In this document: piece after piece, positions 21,665-32,583 of the stretch | Numbering within the stretch: position 1 is the first letter of the stretch | Layout: each line of letters starts with the position of its first letter | Assembly: GCA_015501595.1 (NCBI GenBank) | Contig: JADNRX010000431.1 | Location: forward strand, 1 to 43,945 | Origin: Hymenopellis radicata | Lineage: Eukaryota > Basidiomycota > Agaricomycetes > Agaricales > Physalacriaceae | Length of the DNA: 43,945 nucleotides | Reading direction: 5' to 3' | Program-made: the position numbers and the translations under genes | The notes under the pieces: model-generated | What the model was told of the DNA's origin: nothing | Databases searched by the model: none | What the model saw: the letters and a program-made list of their open reading frames with translations, nothing else

Positions 21665-22726
21665 ATGACTATGAGTCGAACTACCAACAACACTTCACAT
21701 CCTCCGCCTCCCGGGTGCGCTATTCTGTACAAGCCTTGTCTTAATCTTCTGGAGGTAACCTTTCTCGTAGATACCTGCCTCCCGAACCGAATGGACCAGA
21801 GGCCTCTACTGTTTCAGGAAATCTTGCAGAAGATCCGCCTGAGTAAGTAGCTCCCCCAACATCTACAGAAGTCGTGACTTGAACATTATTTTCAGCTACG
21901 CCACAGCCAGTCTGCCGATGGAACCCTTTGTCTATTCCTTCTCGCCTGTATCACCGACATCAATGCTTCTTTTACCCCCGCGATCGGCACTAGATTCTCG
22001 CCCGCGCTATCGTATTTCAGTCAGTACCAACTGTTTCACACCGAGTTCGTACATCACAACTGTAACGCGCGGTGCATCGGACTATGGGGAGCTAGTTGGG
22101 GAGTTTGAGTATGGGACTGTTACAACTTACGACCCCTCTCTGAATCGTTCATGCAGGATGGGTATTACAAGCAGGGCTAAATCCGCGACGATCCGTGTCG
22201 CTCGGAAAGAATCGTACATCAGCGATGTATTGGATGAATCCAAGAGTGTTGTACGGGTGCGTACGTTCTTGAATTCCTGTCTAGGTTTTAATACTGATTT
22301 GACTCTTCATTGACAGTGTGTACTATGGAAAGGACACACCGGAAATTTGTTCTGGAGTAATAGCACGATGGCGCGTCGTTTCGTGTGTAGATCTCCCTAT
22401 CCAGTCGCGTCTATAGTTCTAACGCGACGCTAGTGTTTTCGATCGAATACTGCAGGCAACGCGACCTTTTGGCTGAATTCTGCGCGCCTACCGGCCTACG
22501 TAACCCTGAAGAAGACGACGCGCCACTTGTGCAACTCAAGATATATCCTGAAGGCCACGAAATGATGGATGATATCCTGCTCTCCGCACTTGTGATGGAA
22601 AGACGGCGGACGACATTTGATATCACAGAACGGCATCCGATAATTCTGAAGCCGGATGAACCTCTGCGGCGGAGGGTGTGGCATTATGATGCGCCAACTG
22701 ATGTGAACCAACTCCACTACCTATAA
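21665..22726 (+). CDS. DUF6593-type protein (286 aa, 5 exons)
   Basis: Exons 21665-21714, 21771-21842, 21896-22256, 22317-22384, 22417-22726 (861 nt, phases consistent). The N-terminus is low-complexity (MTMSRTTNNTSHPPPPGYLPP). The folded part matches the Agaricomycete DUF6593 pattern. It has RYRISVSTNCFTPSSYITTVTR and ELVGEFEYGTVTTYD, then VLWKGHTGNLFWS (the 'W-KG' core). It ends with VQLKIYPEGHEMMDDILLSALVMERRR, the family's 'L.I.PEG..M.D.IV..F...E..RR' terminal strand and helix. The role of the family is not established. The fold is thought to resemble tubby/LURAP-like beta barrels, but that is from general knowledge. Intron 4 (22385-22416) is only 32 nt, unusually short but needed to keep the frame. 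Confidence 0.8.
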
Positions 22727-24499
22727 AGCGCCTAAAGCTTCATCAATGATTGATTCACGATCCCTTCAGTCTTTTCTCAGAGACCTCGTCAGATTAAACA
22801 TTGTTTGTCGCGCTGCTCCTTCGTGAAAGTAGCAGCTTGCCCATATGACCATGTACAGATTAGCGTTGACAATGAGAGGCGCGAAAACTTGGCAAGCCTG
22901 ATGTCATCATTACCACGTGAGCCTGTTGATACTGTCTTCACTCGCCCAGCGCACTCACTGAGACTCAGTGAGAGTGAAAGTGACAATGTATGGCCCGTCT
23001 ACCACCATCTCAAGGCACTGCATTCTCGTCAGCATCCAAGAGCCGCAGCACTGAGACAGGAGAACGCACTCCCCACAATCATCGCCCACTGGGCCTACCA
23101 TTAAGTGCGTGGAAGTATCTCAATTCCCCTATGGTACGCTGAATTTCTCTGGATGCTATCGTCGATACTTAGATGAAGCCACGGTGGTGTGAACATCCAC
23201 ATTATCTAGGAACGCGCCTTGACCCAAATCAATAGCAAGTCTACCGAACGCGCGTTTAGTGGATACACCACGTCCACTTGAAACACCCTCAGAAAGAGCC
23301 CTCCTGTGACATCAGCGCTCAGCCAGTTCTATACATCAACAAGTGTACGCCACGAGCTAACAACGACGAATTAACGCCTCCTAGTGCTTGAAGTTGAATC
23401 ATGATACAGCGGCTAAAAACTGTTGGTGAATGATTGTTATGCATGGAGCCAAGCTGGCGACGCCTGCGTTGTTGAAAGGAAGCATACATCAAGATGTTTT
23501 CGACAGCTCGCAGCCATGGTAAAGATACGCACGTCTTCTAGCGCGTTAACGTTTATTGATCTCAGTCTATAAAACGGAGAACGCCGAAAAAGGAATCTAT
23601 TCTGGAAGAAGACCGGGATATTGCGCCTCTGGAGGATTTCCTCCGAACTTGACGAGTCCACGCCGGTTGTCTTCGCGAATCGCACTCACTTTTATACAAC
23701 GGGCTAGCACTCACTAGAAATTACAGAGGTGTTTCCACTCGATTCGGACTGAATTCGGAGCGTGATTGGAACACGAGCTTTCGGCAGAAGTCCATAGGGC
23801 GCTGCGTTGCCTGGGGGAAGGAGCACGCCTGGCCACCAGGGTATCGCGGGAGTTACGACAGCTGCAGTCAATATGGAGCTTTAAGGTGCTCAGGCGGCGC
23901 ACTTCAGATGTTCTGCAGTCAACCCAGAGCTCGTTTATGATTTTCCGTTCTAATTTGTAGAACCACTCGCGGTACCTCGTCGTACCATTGGTGGCATGCC
24001 ATGATTGGCTATTCCACATCCCCATCATCTGCTCACGTCACGTTCGTGAGCGAGCCCCTTGCCCTGTAGTTTGGGCTCACCTCGATTGGCCGTCCGCCCG
24101 CTCGGGTTCACAACCGCCGCACACACGGATCGTTTCGCCCTGTTCAATCTGAACCAACGACCTGGATTGCTGATGGAATCTGGTACGCTAACCAATTGAA
24201 TGCGCTTTCCACTCTGACGGATTCTATTAGACCTGATTGCGATCAAATGTAAGCAGGCTATCTCCTTTCACGTTTAAACGCGAAGGTGTTAAAAATAAAA
24301 ATACAGACTGTGGTGCGCCACACTCGCGTTGTGTGGTTCGAACGTGAGTAGGAGCTGCGCGGCTGGCGTCCATTGCCATTTCGATTGAACTTCGCAATTT
24401 GCTGTTCCTGAATCGCGGATCGAATGCTCGCTTGTCTTCTTACGACGCCAAGCGCACGCCAAGCGCCCGCCAGTATCATGTTCGTTCCCCAATCGAACA
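22727..24499. other. long intergenic region without a supported gene
   Basis: About 1.8 kb. ORFs of 60-104 codons exist on both strands (for example 22805-23104 plus and 23437-23685 minus). None shows a domain motif, paired splice signals or consistent codon use. A short minus-strand stretch near 24120-24215 has tRNA-like boxes but fails as a tRNA. The right end should hold the carbonic anhydrase promoter. Confidence 0.5.
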
Positions 24500-24504
24500 G
24501 AGCA

Positions 24505-24510
24505 TATAAA
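24505..24510 (+). promoter_or_regulatory. TATA box and pyrimidine tract of the carbonic anhydrase gene
   Basis: TATAAA at 24505-24510 is followed by a nearly unbroken C/T tract (about 24538-24578) and then the ATG at 24704. A TATA box plus CT-rich stretch is the usual core-promoter layout of strongly expressed fungal genes. Confidence 0.55.
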
Positions 24511-24703
24511 ACCATGTTGTGATGTGGTTGTTGTCGTCGCCTTCCTTTCCTTCCTCTTCTCTTTTTCTTTCTCTTCTTGCACTGGGCCGGTCCACCTAAA
24601 TTATCCCTTCATTTTCGTTTTCCCGGACGCCAGTCTCGTCACTTTCGTTATTCCTTTCCTGCTCAACATCGGCCTGGTTGCCTCTCCCTTCTCGTCGTTC
24701 AAG

Positions 24704-26097
24704 ATGTTCAGTTCCGCTACCAGTTTATTATTCCTTGGACTCGCCAGCCTCGTCCACGCACATGCTGGACATCATCATGTACACAGACGGCAAGAAGCTG
24801 GCTCCGAGCTGCAGACCCTCTTCGATGGCAATGCCCGCTTCGTGTCAAAAATTCAGAGCTCAAATCCGACTTTGTTGGCTGATTTGACGGCGAATGGACA
24901 AGGTAAGCAATAGTCATTACTTAGGGAAATGATGTCCTCTAACTTTTTCTTGCAGAGCCTCCCTTCATGTTCATCGGCTGTTCGGACAGTCGAGTGAGCG
25001 AGGGAACGATCTTTGATGCCGAACCGGGGACATTGTTCACTGAGCGCAATATCGCCAACCAGTTTTCACAGAACGATGCCAATGCGTGAGTTTTTCCTCC
25101 CCTGTACCGTTTTGTGCTTGGTGTTTAACATTCGGATAGTCACACAATCATGTCTTATGCCGTCGCCGAACTCGGTGTTAAGCATGTCATTGTTATGGGA
25201 CACTATGGGTGCGGTGGTGTTGCTGCAGCCATTGCCACCCCGCCCGAAGGTATCGTCGATGCCGCGAACGGTGCCATTCAGAACTGGATTGCGCCTATCC
25301 GTGCGATCTTTGAGACTTCTACTCGGTATGTGCTCCAGTGAATAATGTTGACTAATAATTCACCCCATTGATAGCGCGGAGATTGTCGCTCTCCGCGAAA
25401 GCATCGCTGGTGTGGCCGTCGTCGAGGAGCCCGAACCCGAAGATCGTAAGTCAAGGTTTACTACACACAATTCATTTCTTAACAGTACCTCTGGTTCAGC
25501 CGGCTTCCGTGCCCTCGTGGAAGAAAACGTCAAGGCCAGCGTCAAGGCCATCGCTAGCAGCTCAGTTATCAAGAACGTATGTCGCTCATTCTCTCTCTAT
25601 ATTATCAATTTCTAACTCCAACGTTCTCACAGCACTTCGCTGGCTTGGCTGAAGGAAGCGCCAACGCAGAAGGCGGAGCGCTAGAGAACGTCTTCATCCA
25701 TGGGTTCGTCTACGACATCGCCAACGGCCAGATCCAAGATCTCGGTATCTCTGTCGGCCCTCCTGGTGTCGAGATCCCTGCCATCCCGTTCGGCGCTGTG
25801 GGAGCCGCAGCCGCAGAGTCCACGGCGACAGAATCTGCCACAGCCACGGAATCCGCGAAGGCAGAATCTACAGCCACGGAATCCGCGAAGGCAGAAGCCA
25901 CCTCGACCGCGTCCGCTGCTACTTCGACCGTGTCTGCTGCAGAAGCCGCTGCGACCGCGTCCGCGGCGTCGACTGAGGCGGTTAAGCCTTTAGAGAACTC
26001 GGAGAGCGGATCGAGTAGCGCCGCTGTGACGTTGGAGTGCAAGTCGCAGTGCAAGTCGAAGAGGAGGCTTCAGAGGAGGCTTTTGGGCGATTATTAG
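24704..26097 (+). CDS. secreted beta-class carbonic anhydrase with low-complexity tail (375 aa, 6 exons)
   Basis: Reversible hydration of CO2 to bicarbonate, zinc-dependent. Exons 24704-24902, 24956-25085, 25140-25325, 25375-25445, 25500-25576, 25633-26097 (1128 nt, phases consistent). A signal peptide (MFSSATSLLFLGLASLVHAHA) is followed by a His-rich stretch (HHHVHRR). The zinc and catalytic residues are present: C75-S-D77-S-R79 and H131-Y-G-C134-GG. The domain ends with the usual VFIHGFVYDIANGQIQDLG strand. After it comes a tail of about 95 residues made of Ala/Thr/Glu/Ser repeats (ATESAKAE-like units), ending with a basic Cys-containing segment (ECKSQCKSKRRLQRR). The longer upstream frame (24524) is rejected because this Met starts a clean signal peptide. 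Confidence 0.92.
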
Positions 26098-26733
26098 ACT
26101 GTAGTGGGGGTATCGTTTTTTTTTGCGTGACGGACTGTTAGTACTGGGACAATTTTTTCACATTTATATTTGGTGGGGAATACTACGCGATAGGGAATCG
26201 TAAAGGAAAAGACACTTTGTTTGACTGCCGCGAGCGATCTTTTATTGTGGTATTGGTGCATTGTTCTTATCACATCCGGCTCAAGTTGGCAATCCATTGA
26301 GAAAATCATGCATAGGTGCGTTGGCGCCGGGCAGAGCGAAAACTCGACGACGAGTAGCAAGGGAGCCGTTCACCTGTCATGACACCTAACAACAACTAAA
26401 TATTAGCAGCCTTCACAGAAGACTATCGCATCGATGCCAAAACGATATGAGTTCTTCTGGTGCCGTATCTGAAGGCAAAGTCGAGCGTGAGAGTGGACAT
26501 ATACTAATAGATGCTGGATGTTTGCCGATTTGGCAGAGTGTTAGTGAAAGGTGAAATGGAACAGAGCTTCCATCCAAATGTGAGAATTTAGATCAACACA
26601 GAAGTGCAGAAGTATCAAGAGACTCATCAGAAAGCCGGAGATGATCCAAGTCGCGGTCGCGATAAGCAAAAAGCAGGCCGATCATTCCAACCGCTAATCA
26701 TACAAAATTCGCACGTACTTCAAGTTGCACGAT
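26098..26733. other. intergenic region, convergent 3' ends
   Basis: 3' regions of the carbonic anhydrase (plus) and the next gene (minus). It includes a short T-run near 26117-26125. Only one weak 88-codon minus ORF is present, and I see nothing else. Confidence 0.5.
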
Positions 26734-27658
26734 TTACATAACCATCTCCCCTCCCATCGGTTCACTCATCCCCAACGCGCGCATCTCCATCGCGAGACAC
26801 GATGCCACGACCCGCGTCGATATGCGCGTGCCCAGCCACCAAAGCTTGAACATCGCCGGCGCGCTAATCCGCGTCCGTTTCTTCTCCTCCGGCGTCCCAT
26901 ACATACTGCTCATAGCCGCTCGCACATCCTGCCCATCCGCATCGCGGCACATGACGAGGACATCCTCGATTATGTCGCGCATCATGGCGTGTCTCTCCTC
27001 CTGCGGAATTTTGTCCGTATAATGTGGTTTGGTGCACCGCCTAGGCCGCTGCAGGTGGTGCCGGGCACTGTAGACGTGCACTACGATGTCCATCCATAGC
27101 TCGCGCGTCGATTCGAATGAGTCGAGGTCCACGTAACGGGGCGTGGTGTAAGGAGAGGAGGGGTAGATGTCCGTGAATGTGTGGAACGTGTACGCCCCGA
27201 TCATAAGGGAGCTCGACATGGTCGGGAGGAAGTAGGTATTGAGCACGGAGTTTGGTGAGAGGAGCTGGTAAAAGAGGGTGGCAGGGATGAGATACAGTAG
27301 CACTGAGGAAGCGCGTTAGTCAGTGTTCAGGGAATTCTAGAACGAAATGATACATACGGACTGTTTTTCGTGATGAGTAACGCACATGGGGATCTGGGTT
27401 CCCCTGCGTAGCAGGTTCTAGCGAGATGCATCGTATCTGATTTGCTGGCAGTGAAGGGGTTGGGGCTTTTATCCGAGTTGATCGTGGAGTTCTTAAAGGA
27501 CATGATGTCGATGCTGGGCGAGTAGAGGATGATGCACTCATACCACGAGAAAGAGAGGGGGTTTCAGAGGATAAGACCGGCAGCGTAGGACGCGATCTTA
27601 GTGTGAGATTTCGTGCAGTAGTACGGCCGATCCCAGTAGAGAACGATCTGGCTAGCAT
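26734..27658 (-). CDS. probable mitochondrial membrane protein, unknown family (289 aa, 2 exons)
   Basis: Exons on the minus strand: 27658-27358 and 27302-26734 (301 + 569 = 870 nt, phases agree). The N-terminus MLARSFSTGIGRTTARNLTLRSR is Arg/Ser/Thr-rich and lacks acidic residues, like a mitochondrial presequence. The second exon begins with a membrane segment (LLLYLIPATLFYQLL) followed by a second moderately hydrophobic one (SSLMIGAYTFHTF). The rest is soluble, with an acidic helix (EERHAMMRDIIEDVLVMCRDADG). The membrane layout loosely recalls small respiratory-complex anchor subunits, but the diagnostic residues of CybS are not seen. I leave the family open. Confidence 0.65.
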
Positions 27659-29414
27659 GTTTAAATATCTGGACCTTAAGGTGAGCTCGTATTCGCGTGT
27701 TATACAGTAAAGTCACCTACAGAGGCACAATTTTGTGAGATGGCTGAGGATGGGAGGAAAGGAAAGTGATGGAAGGAGTTCAAGTGCTGTGGGGGAGGTT
27801 CGGGACCGATCGTTTTTGTTGACTTGCTTTGTTTGGACTGTTGTGATTCGATCGTTGGCTTCTTGGCTTATCACGTCGACCGCTAGCAGATCCACCACTA
27901 TAGTGTGAAACGCCACTGGCCAACATCTTTACCTTATGCCCTGGGCAGCTTTTCGCGCGGAATATTATCGCTGTCTTAAGGCGTTCTATGACACGACAAC
28001 TTAAGGTATCGGTGCGAAAGCGAAAGCAGAGGTATGCTCACACAACATACTACACCCGCGATGTTTTCCCACCCCGAAAGCGCATTATTCGCTGTGAAGA
28101 ACGAGTCTTGTACACCATTTAGACATAAAAAATCTCGCTGTATGTAGTTTCCCGGTGACTATATATTCTTGACCAGATTTTTCTCTCAAGGCTCCCTCTA
28201 GGCCCTTCCTTCGTCTCCCTTCCGTAATTCGCTGGCTCATTATTGGCCGCATATACAACACATACCGGTATTTTCCCTCTCCCGGCCAATCTACCCTCTC
28301 GCACCGTCACCCACATGAATGCGTGAGTACCTTGAAAGCCCTCGCTAGTCCCGTCCGAGTCTATGCCCTACGCTTCCAAATCCCACGAACCTCGGATAAT
28401 ACTTCGCAGAGGAGGGGCACGCGATGCTTCGTGCCTCATCGAGGATGAGCTCCAGGTCCTGCTGCTCGCAAACGCCGATCGGGCAGCGATGAATACCGTG
28501 CGCGGCTCCGAGGCGCATTAGTCCCCCGCGTTGTTGACGCTTTGGTGACTAGGGATAAGAATATTCAGCCGCTTCAGCTTAGACTGCCATGATTTGGATA
28601 TGCGAATATGAGGGTCTTTGGAAGAAGGCATATGATGCGCCACATATTGATCACTTCCGTCCTTATCGGCGTGGATAAACGGGCATCTGCAGTTGGGCGT
28701 GCTACATGCGATTGCGACGCTAGACTGAGCGCTAAGCGCTTTGATGCCGTGGATTTGTCCAGTTTCATTAAATTTCATTACTCGAATGATACTCCCGCTT
28801 TGTGCCAGCCCATCATCATTTCGAGTTTGGGTTATTCTTGGAGTCCGATAGTTTCTCACTTTACAGCATTCCTGAAGTCTAGCTTTATCTTCACTTGCTT
28901 CGTCGCGGCATCGCGTACTATTTTGAATGGGAAAGGAATGGAGACGCGCTGTTCGCGTGTTATTCGGACTCGCAGCGAAAATTCATAATGGAAAGCTACA
29001 ACGGTCACCGGTACCGGGAAATGAGCATTATCGATGTGGATCTTCAGGATCGAGTTCTATTGTGTCGGGCTTGAATGGCTCATATTTGCCAGGACAGTGT
29101 CTTCCAGACCGGTGAATTTGCACCGTCAATTCGGTTACTTGGCTGGTAGTGGATCCAGCATCAAATGTCATGTCTGTTGGACGTTTCATGCCAAACCCTG
29201 CATGCAAAGAAGCATTCTGAATCCGCCGCAGTCGGACTCTGCTGGAGAGACCAGTGAGACAAAGGTGGGTCTCGTGTGGCGCATTTTCGGCGTTCATCAC
29301 CTTGGTTACACAAAGAAGGGGATGAACAAAGCGCGTCGCGACTGGGGAAAAGGAGAGATGAAATAATAAATACGTAATTTGAATTGTAAATCATAACAAA
29401 ACCCATGTGGCAGC
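27659..29414. other. intergenic region with weak ORFs
   Basis: No gene I can defend. Short open frames include 28362-28519 plus (MPYASKSHEPRIILRRGG...) and 29300-29028 minus, which ends VQIHRSGRHCPGKYEPF then a run of acidic residues. The second has coding-like text but no flanking exons. The right part probably contains the 5' end of the phosphodiesterase gene. Confidence 0.4.
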
Positions 29415-31314
29415 CACGAGCAGGCTGTCACTCCCACCCACGCGACCGAGAAATTCTATTTCCGCGACGACCAGGACGCCCAACGTACCTCTCTTCTGCA
29501 CCACCATCTCGTCGCCGTCCTGTGCATCGTCCACGCCGTCTGGCACCGTCCCGGGTGCCCTTTACCCCACCGATTTCCATCATCATGTGCGGCTCAGTGC
29601 CCGCTCGCTCCCACATCAGCAAGCACAGACCAAAAAGCGCTGATCTGGGTGGCCTGCACCTTGCTACCGGCAGCGAGTCGCAGGGACATGGCTGGCTCGG
29701 CGATGGCTCTGATCTGCAGTCCGTATCCTGCGTCGTTCCCCAGAATTTCCGCTGATAACAATTCCCAGGACCCCATTTGCTGAGCTGCTGAGCGATATGT
29801 ACAACGAGACCGTCAATGCCCTAAACGGACCAGAAGACGACCTGTGCGTTGCTCTTGTATGCGTTAACGACCCGTGTTTACAGTTAATCCAAGCGTTGCG
29901 TGGACAGATCTCCCACCGGCCACCCGGAAGCGGTTCATCTGCTCACTTGACTCGTGGAACTTTGAACCACACAAACTGGGCGACGTCGAGGTATTGCAAT
30001 GCACTATGCTCCTCTTCGAAGGTCTCTGGCGCATCGCTGGCATGCAGGAGACGGTCGGTGTATCATTGGGTGCGTGTGCCTTGTTATATTCTCGCAGTGT
30101 TCCTGAACCTTTACAGACCAGATGTACCCGTTCATCCGACATTTGCGAAGCATATATCGTCTAGAAAACTCGTATCACAACTTTCAACATGCCCTAGACG
30201 TCCTACAGGCATCCTACTCCTTCCTTCGTTCCGCCGGCATCGTCCCACCACTGTCCATTCTCTTCCAGCCAAACCGCATGTGGCGGACAGATCGAATATA
30301 CAATAGCGGGCCCCCCATCACCTGTCTCGCTCTCCACGACATTTTCATCGTCTACATTGCTGCAATTGGCCACGACGTCGGTCATCCCGGTTTCACCAAC
30401 AACTTTATGAAAAATGCGCAAACACCCTTGTCTGTCGTCTTCAACAACCGCTCAGCCCTCGAGCAGATGCACTGCGCTCTTCTACTACGTGTCATGCGCC
30501 ATCATGGCCTAGGTCCCTTGCTAGAACGTCCCCACGCTAGAAAACTGCTATGGGAGACAATAATGGCGACCGACATGAGTGTTCACGCCGACTTTATGGA
30601 GCGCTTTGAGCACATGACCATTGGCGAGGAGAGCCCGATATCTATGCGCAAAGTGCTCATCTGCCAGGCCATCATGAAGTGCGCTGATATCAGCAACCCT
30701 TCCCGGCCATATCATGTTTCGCAGCACTGGGCTACGAAACTCATGCGCGAATGGAGTTGCCAGGCCATGTTGGAGAAGCAGCTCAGCCTACCGTGCACCG
30801 TACAGTCATCCGAAGATGCTCTCAGCGAAGCCAACTCGCAGATATTCTTCAACAAGGTGTTTGCGAAACCTCTACTCGAACTGGTGGTGCGGGCTGTGCC
30901 TGAGATGCAGATGTATGCGACGCAATGCACATCGAATCTACACAGATGGGAGCGACGCAAGGCAGAGCTCGAAAAGCAGCCTTGTCTGGCATTGCGCGAT
31001 TATTCCACCGAAAACGACTACATGAATGCGTTCCGCTCACGCTACCGACGGACTGGAGCGGAAGCGAGTATGTTTCGGAGGAGAGTGATGAGAGCGAGAG
31101 TGTGGCTTCGTCGACCGTGTTTTCGTCTTCTGGGTCGTCCGATACACGGGGCGAGAGTCATGCTGCGATACGCGGGGCTGCGGGGAAGGCGCTGAGAAAG
31201 CAGAAGAGTATTGCGAACAGGAATTCGTGGAGTCCCATGACGAGGGACGGGGTAATGGCTACCATCGTCGTCGCACATCCAGTGGCCATGCGGAGTAAGC
31301 TGACGAGTGTATAA
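29415..31314 (+). CDS. 3',5'-cyclic-nucleotide phosphodiesterase, class I, with shifted C-terminal frame
   Basis: Hydrolyses cAMP/cGMP to the 5'-monophosphate and damps PKA signalling. Exons: open frame 29415(or upstream)-29722, then 29769-29843, 29894-30069 and 30117 onward. The catalytic HD fold is clear. The helical lead-in is WNFEPHKLGDVEVLQCTMLLFE, and the signature is IYRLENSYHNFQHALDVLQ. The metal-binding pair is HDVGHPGFTNN with the usual trailing LCRVMRHHGL-like helix, then KCADISNPSRPYHVSQHW with the third-metal Asp. The frame after YMNAF (about 31029) reads into an Arg-rich tail and stops at 31195. The expected continuation (LPTDWSGSEYVSEESDESES...) is open in the next frame to 31314. 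One base appears to be missing at about 31031. The true start is unresolved. Confidence 0.88.
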
Positions 31315-31643
31315 CCCCCGGCAAGGAGGATTAGCTTGTCACCTGCTTTTTGGACGAGAGGATTTCGGTTAACTGTTATTATATTTTTTGTTGGTCTCTG
31401 TACGATGTCATCTTGTGTATTTCCAGCTCTCCTGTTTTGGTGATAATATAGCACTGTATCCAGTATCTACATTTACACTTTTTTCGTGTTCGGTTTGGGA
31501 GGTGGCAAGTTCACTGCCAGTGTTCAGTTGATCGGAGTATGGTGCATGCCGCAGTTTTTGGTTATGGGTGAATATGCTGGATTATGGCGGTTATGATTGC
31601 TTGAACAGGTATGCAACTTGCGTGACAAACTTCTATCCGGAGA

Positions 31644-32583
31644 ATGACTTTTCGTGTCACGTCGGATCGGTCGATCCGGCTGCCGCACAGGGTCCTTTCG
31701 GCAGAAACGAGACGTTCTCACAGAACGTCCTCGTGTTTGGCAACTGCCCTCATCGCTGTCATCGACGTGGACAGTTCGTTGATTCGTCGCCGTTGGCCCC
31801 TTGCCGCCGACTCGATCATTGCTGGTACTCTGAGCTGGCTCGCGACTTTTGCCTCCGTTCTGCCCTCTTTTTACCTTCGCCTCGCTCCTACTACTCATTT
31901 CTTACTGTTTATTTCACTTGTATTTCTTACTGCTTTTTTGTCTCATATCGTTCTTCCACCATTTTACTAACTGTGTACTCATATTCTGTAGTGTTCCTGG
32001 TCAATATGATAATTTTCAGCTCATGATAGTCAGCGCTGGAGTGCTCATCTTCGCGACGGCTCTCATCTTGCTTACGGGTCGAATGGGTGACATCGCAAAG
32101 CTTGTTCAAGCTGTGCTTCAGGCCACCGTTGCTCCCAAGAAACGCAAAGCACTGTCTAAGGCATCTTGTTACATTCAACTGCCGTGCAAGCCCGCCGCTG
32201 GCGACGAGACGGGAATCATTTGCATTGAGAAACTTGATATGTAGGTTTCTCCTTACAGGGCTTCGGTGTACTCACAGACGTTTTCTCCAGGCATTCTTCA
32301 AAGCTCGCGGACCTCCGATCTTGCTGCAAGGACTTCAATCATGACTTAACTGAAAACCAGCCGGTGGTTGTTGCGCGCATTGTGGAGTTTAGTGGGAAAG
32401 GACGGGCTCAGCAAAACTTTCCCGTTGAATGCTCGAAGGACACACGAACGGAGGAAGAGAAACAGAATGTTATCCTATGGGTACATCTTTGTCATTGTCT
32501 TCAGCCCGTGCGCTAACATTATACAGGCCAACCATGTCATGGATATGGTGCGCGCCGAGCGCAAGCAACCTCAACATACATAG
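31644..32583 (+). CDS. small membrane protein, lineage-specific (about 252 aa, 4 exons)
   Basis: Exons 31644-31906, 31992-32240, 32291-32480, 32527-32583 (759 nt, phases agree). Predicted membrane segments are SIIAGTLSWLATFASVLPSF and LMIVSAGVLIFATALILL. A soluble C-terminal region follows (DMHSSKLADLRSCCKDFNHDL, IVEFSGKGRAQQNFP), ending MVRAERKQPQHT. The first exon's start is uncertain, since the frame may begin upstream. The family is not recognised, although small Agaricomycete proteins with two membrane helices and a polar tail are common. Confidence 0.6.

Noticed and set aside
24118..24215. tRNA-like stretch on the minus strand (TTGGTTAGCG, an ATTCCATCAG loop-like segment, GGTTCAGATT)
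   Set aside because: A- and B-box-like segments are present and a D-stem pairs. However, the acceptor arms do not pair, the T-stem is imperfect and the D-loop is too long. At most a tRNA relic.
26734..27302. CybS-type succinate dehydrogenase anchor
   Set aside because: The mitochondrial-like start and two hydrophobic segments fit loosely, but the conserved heme/quinone His and Asp pattern of the family is not evident.
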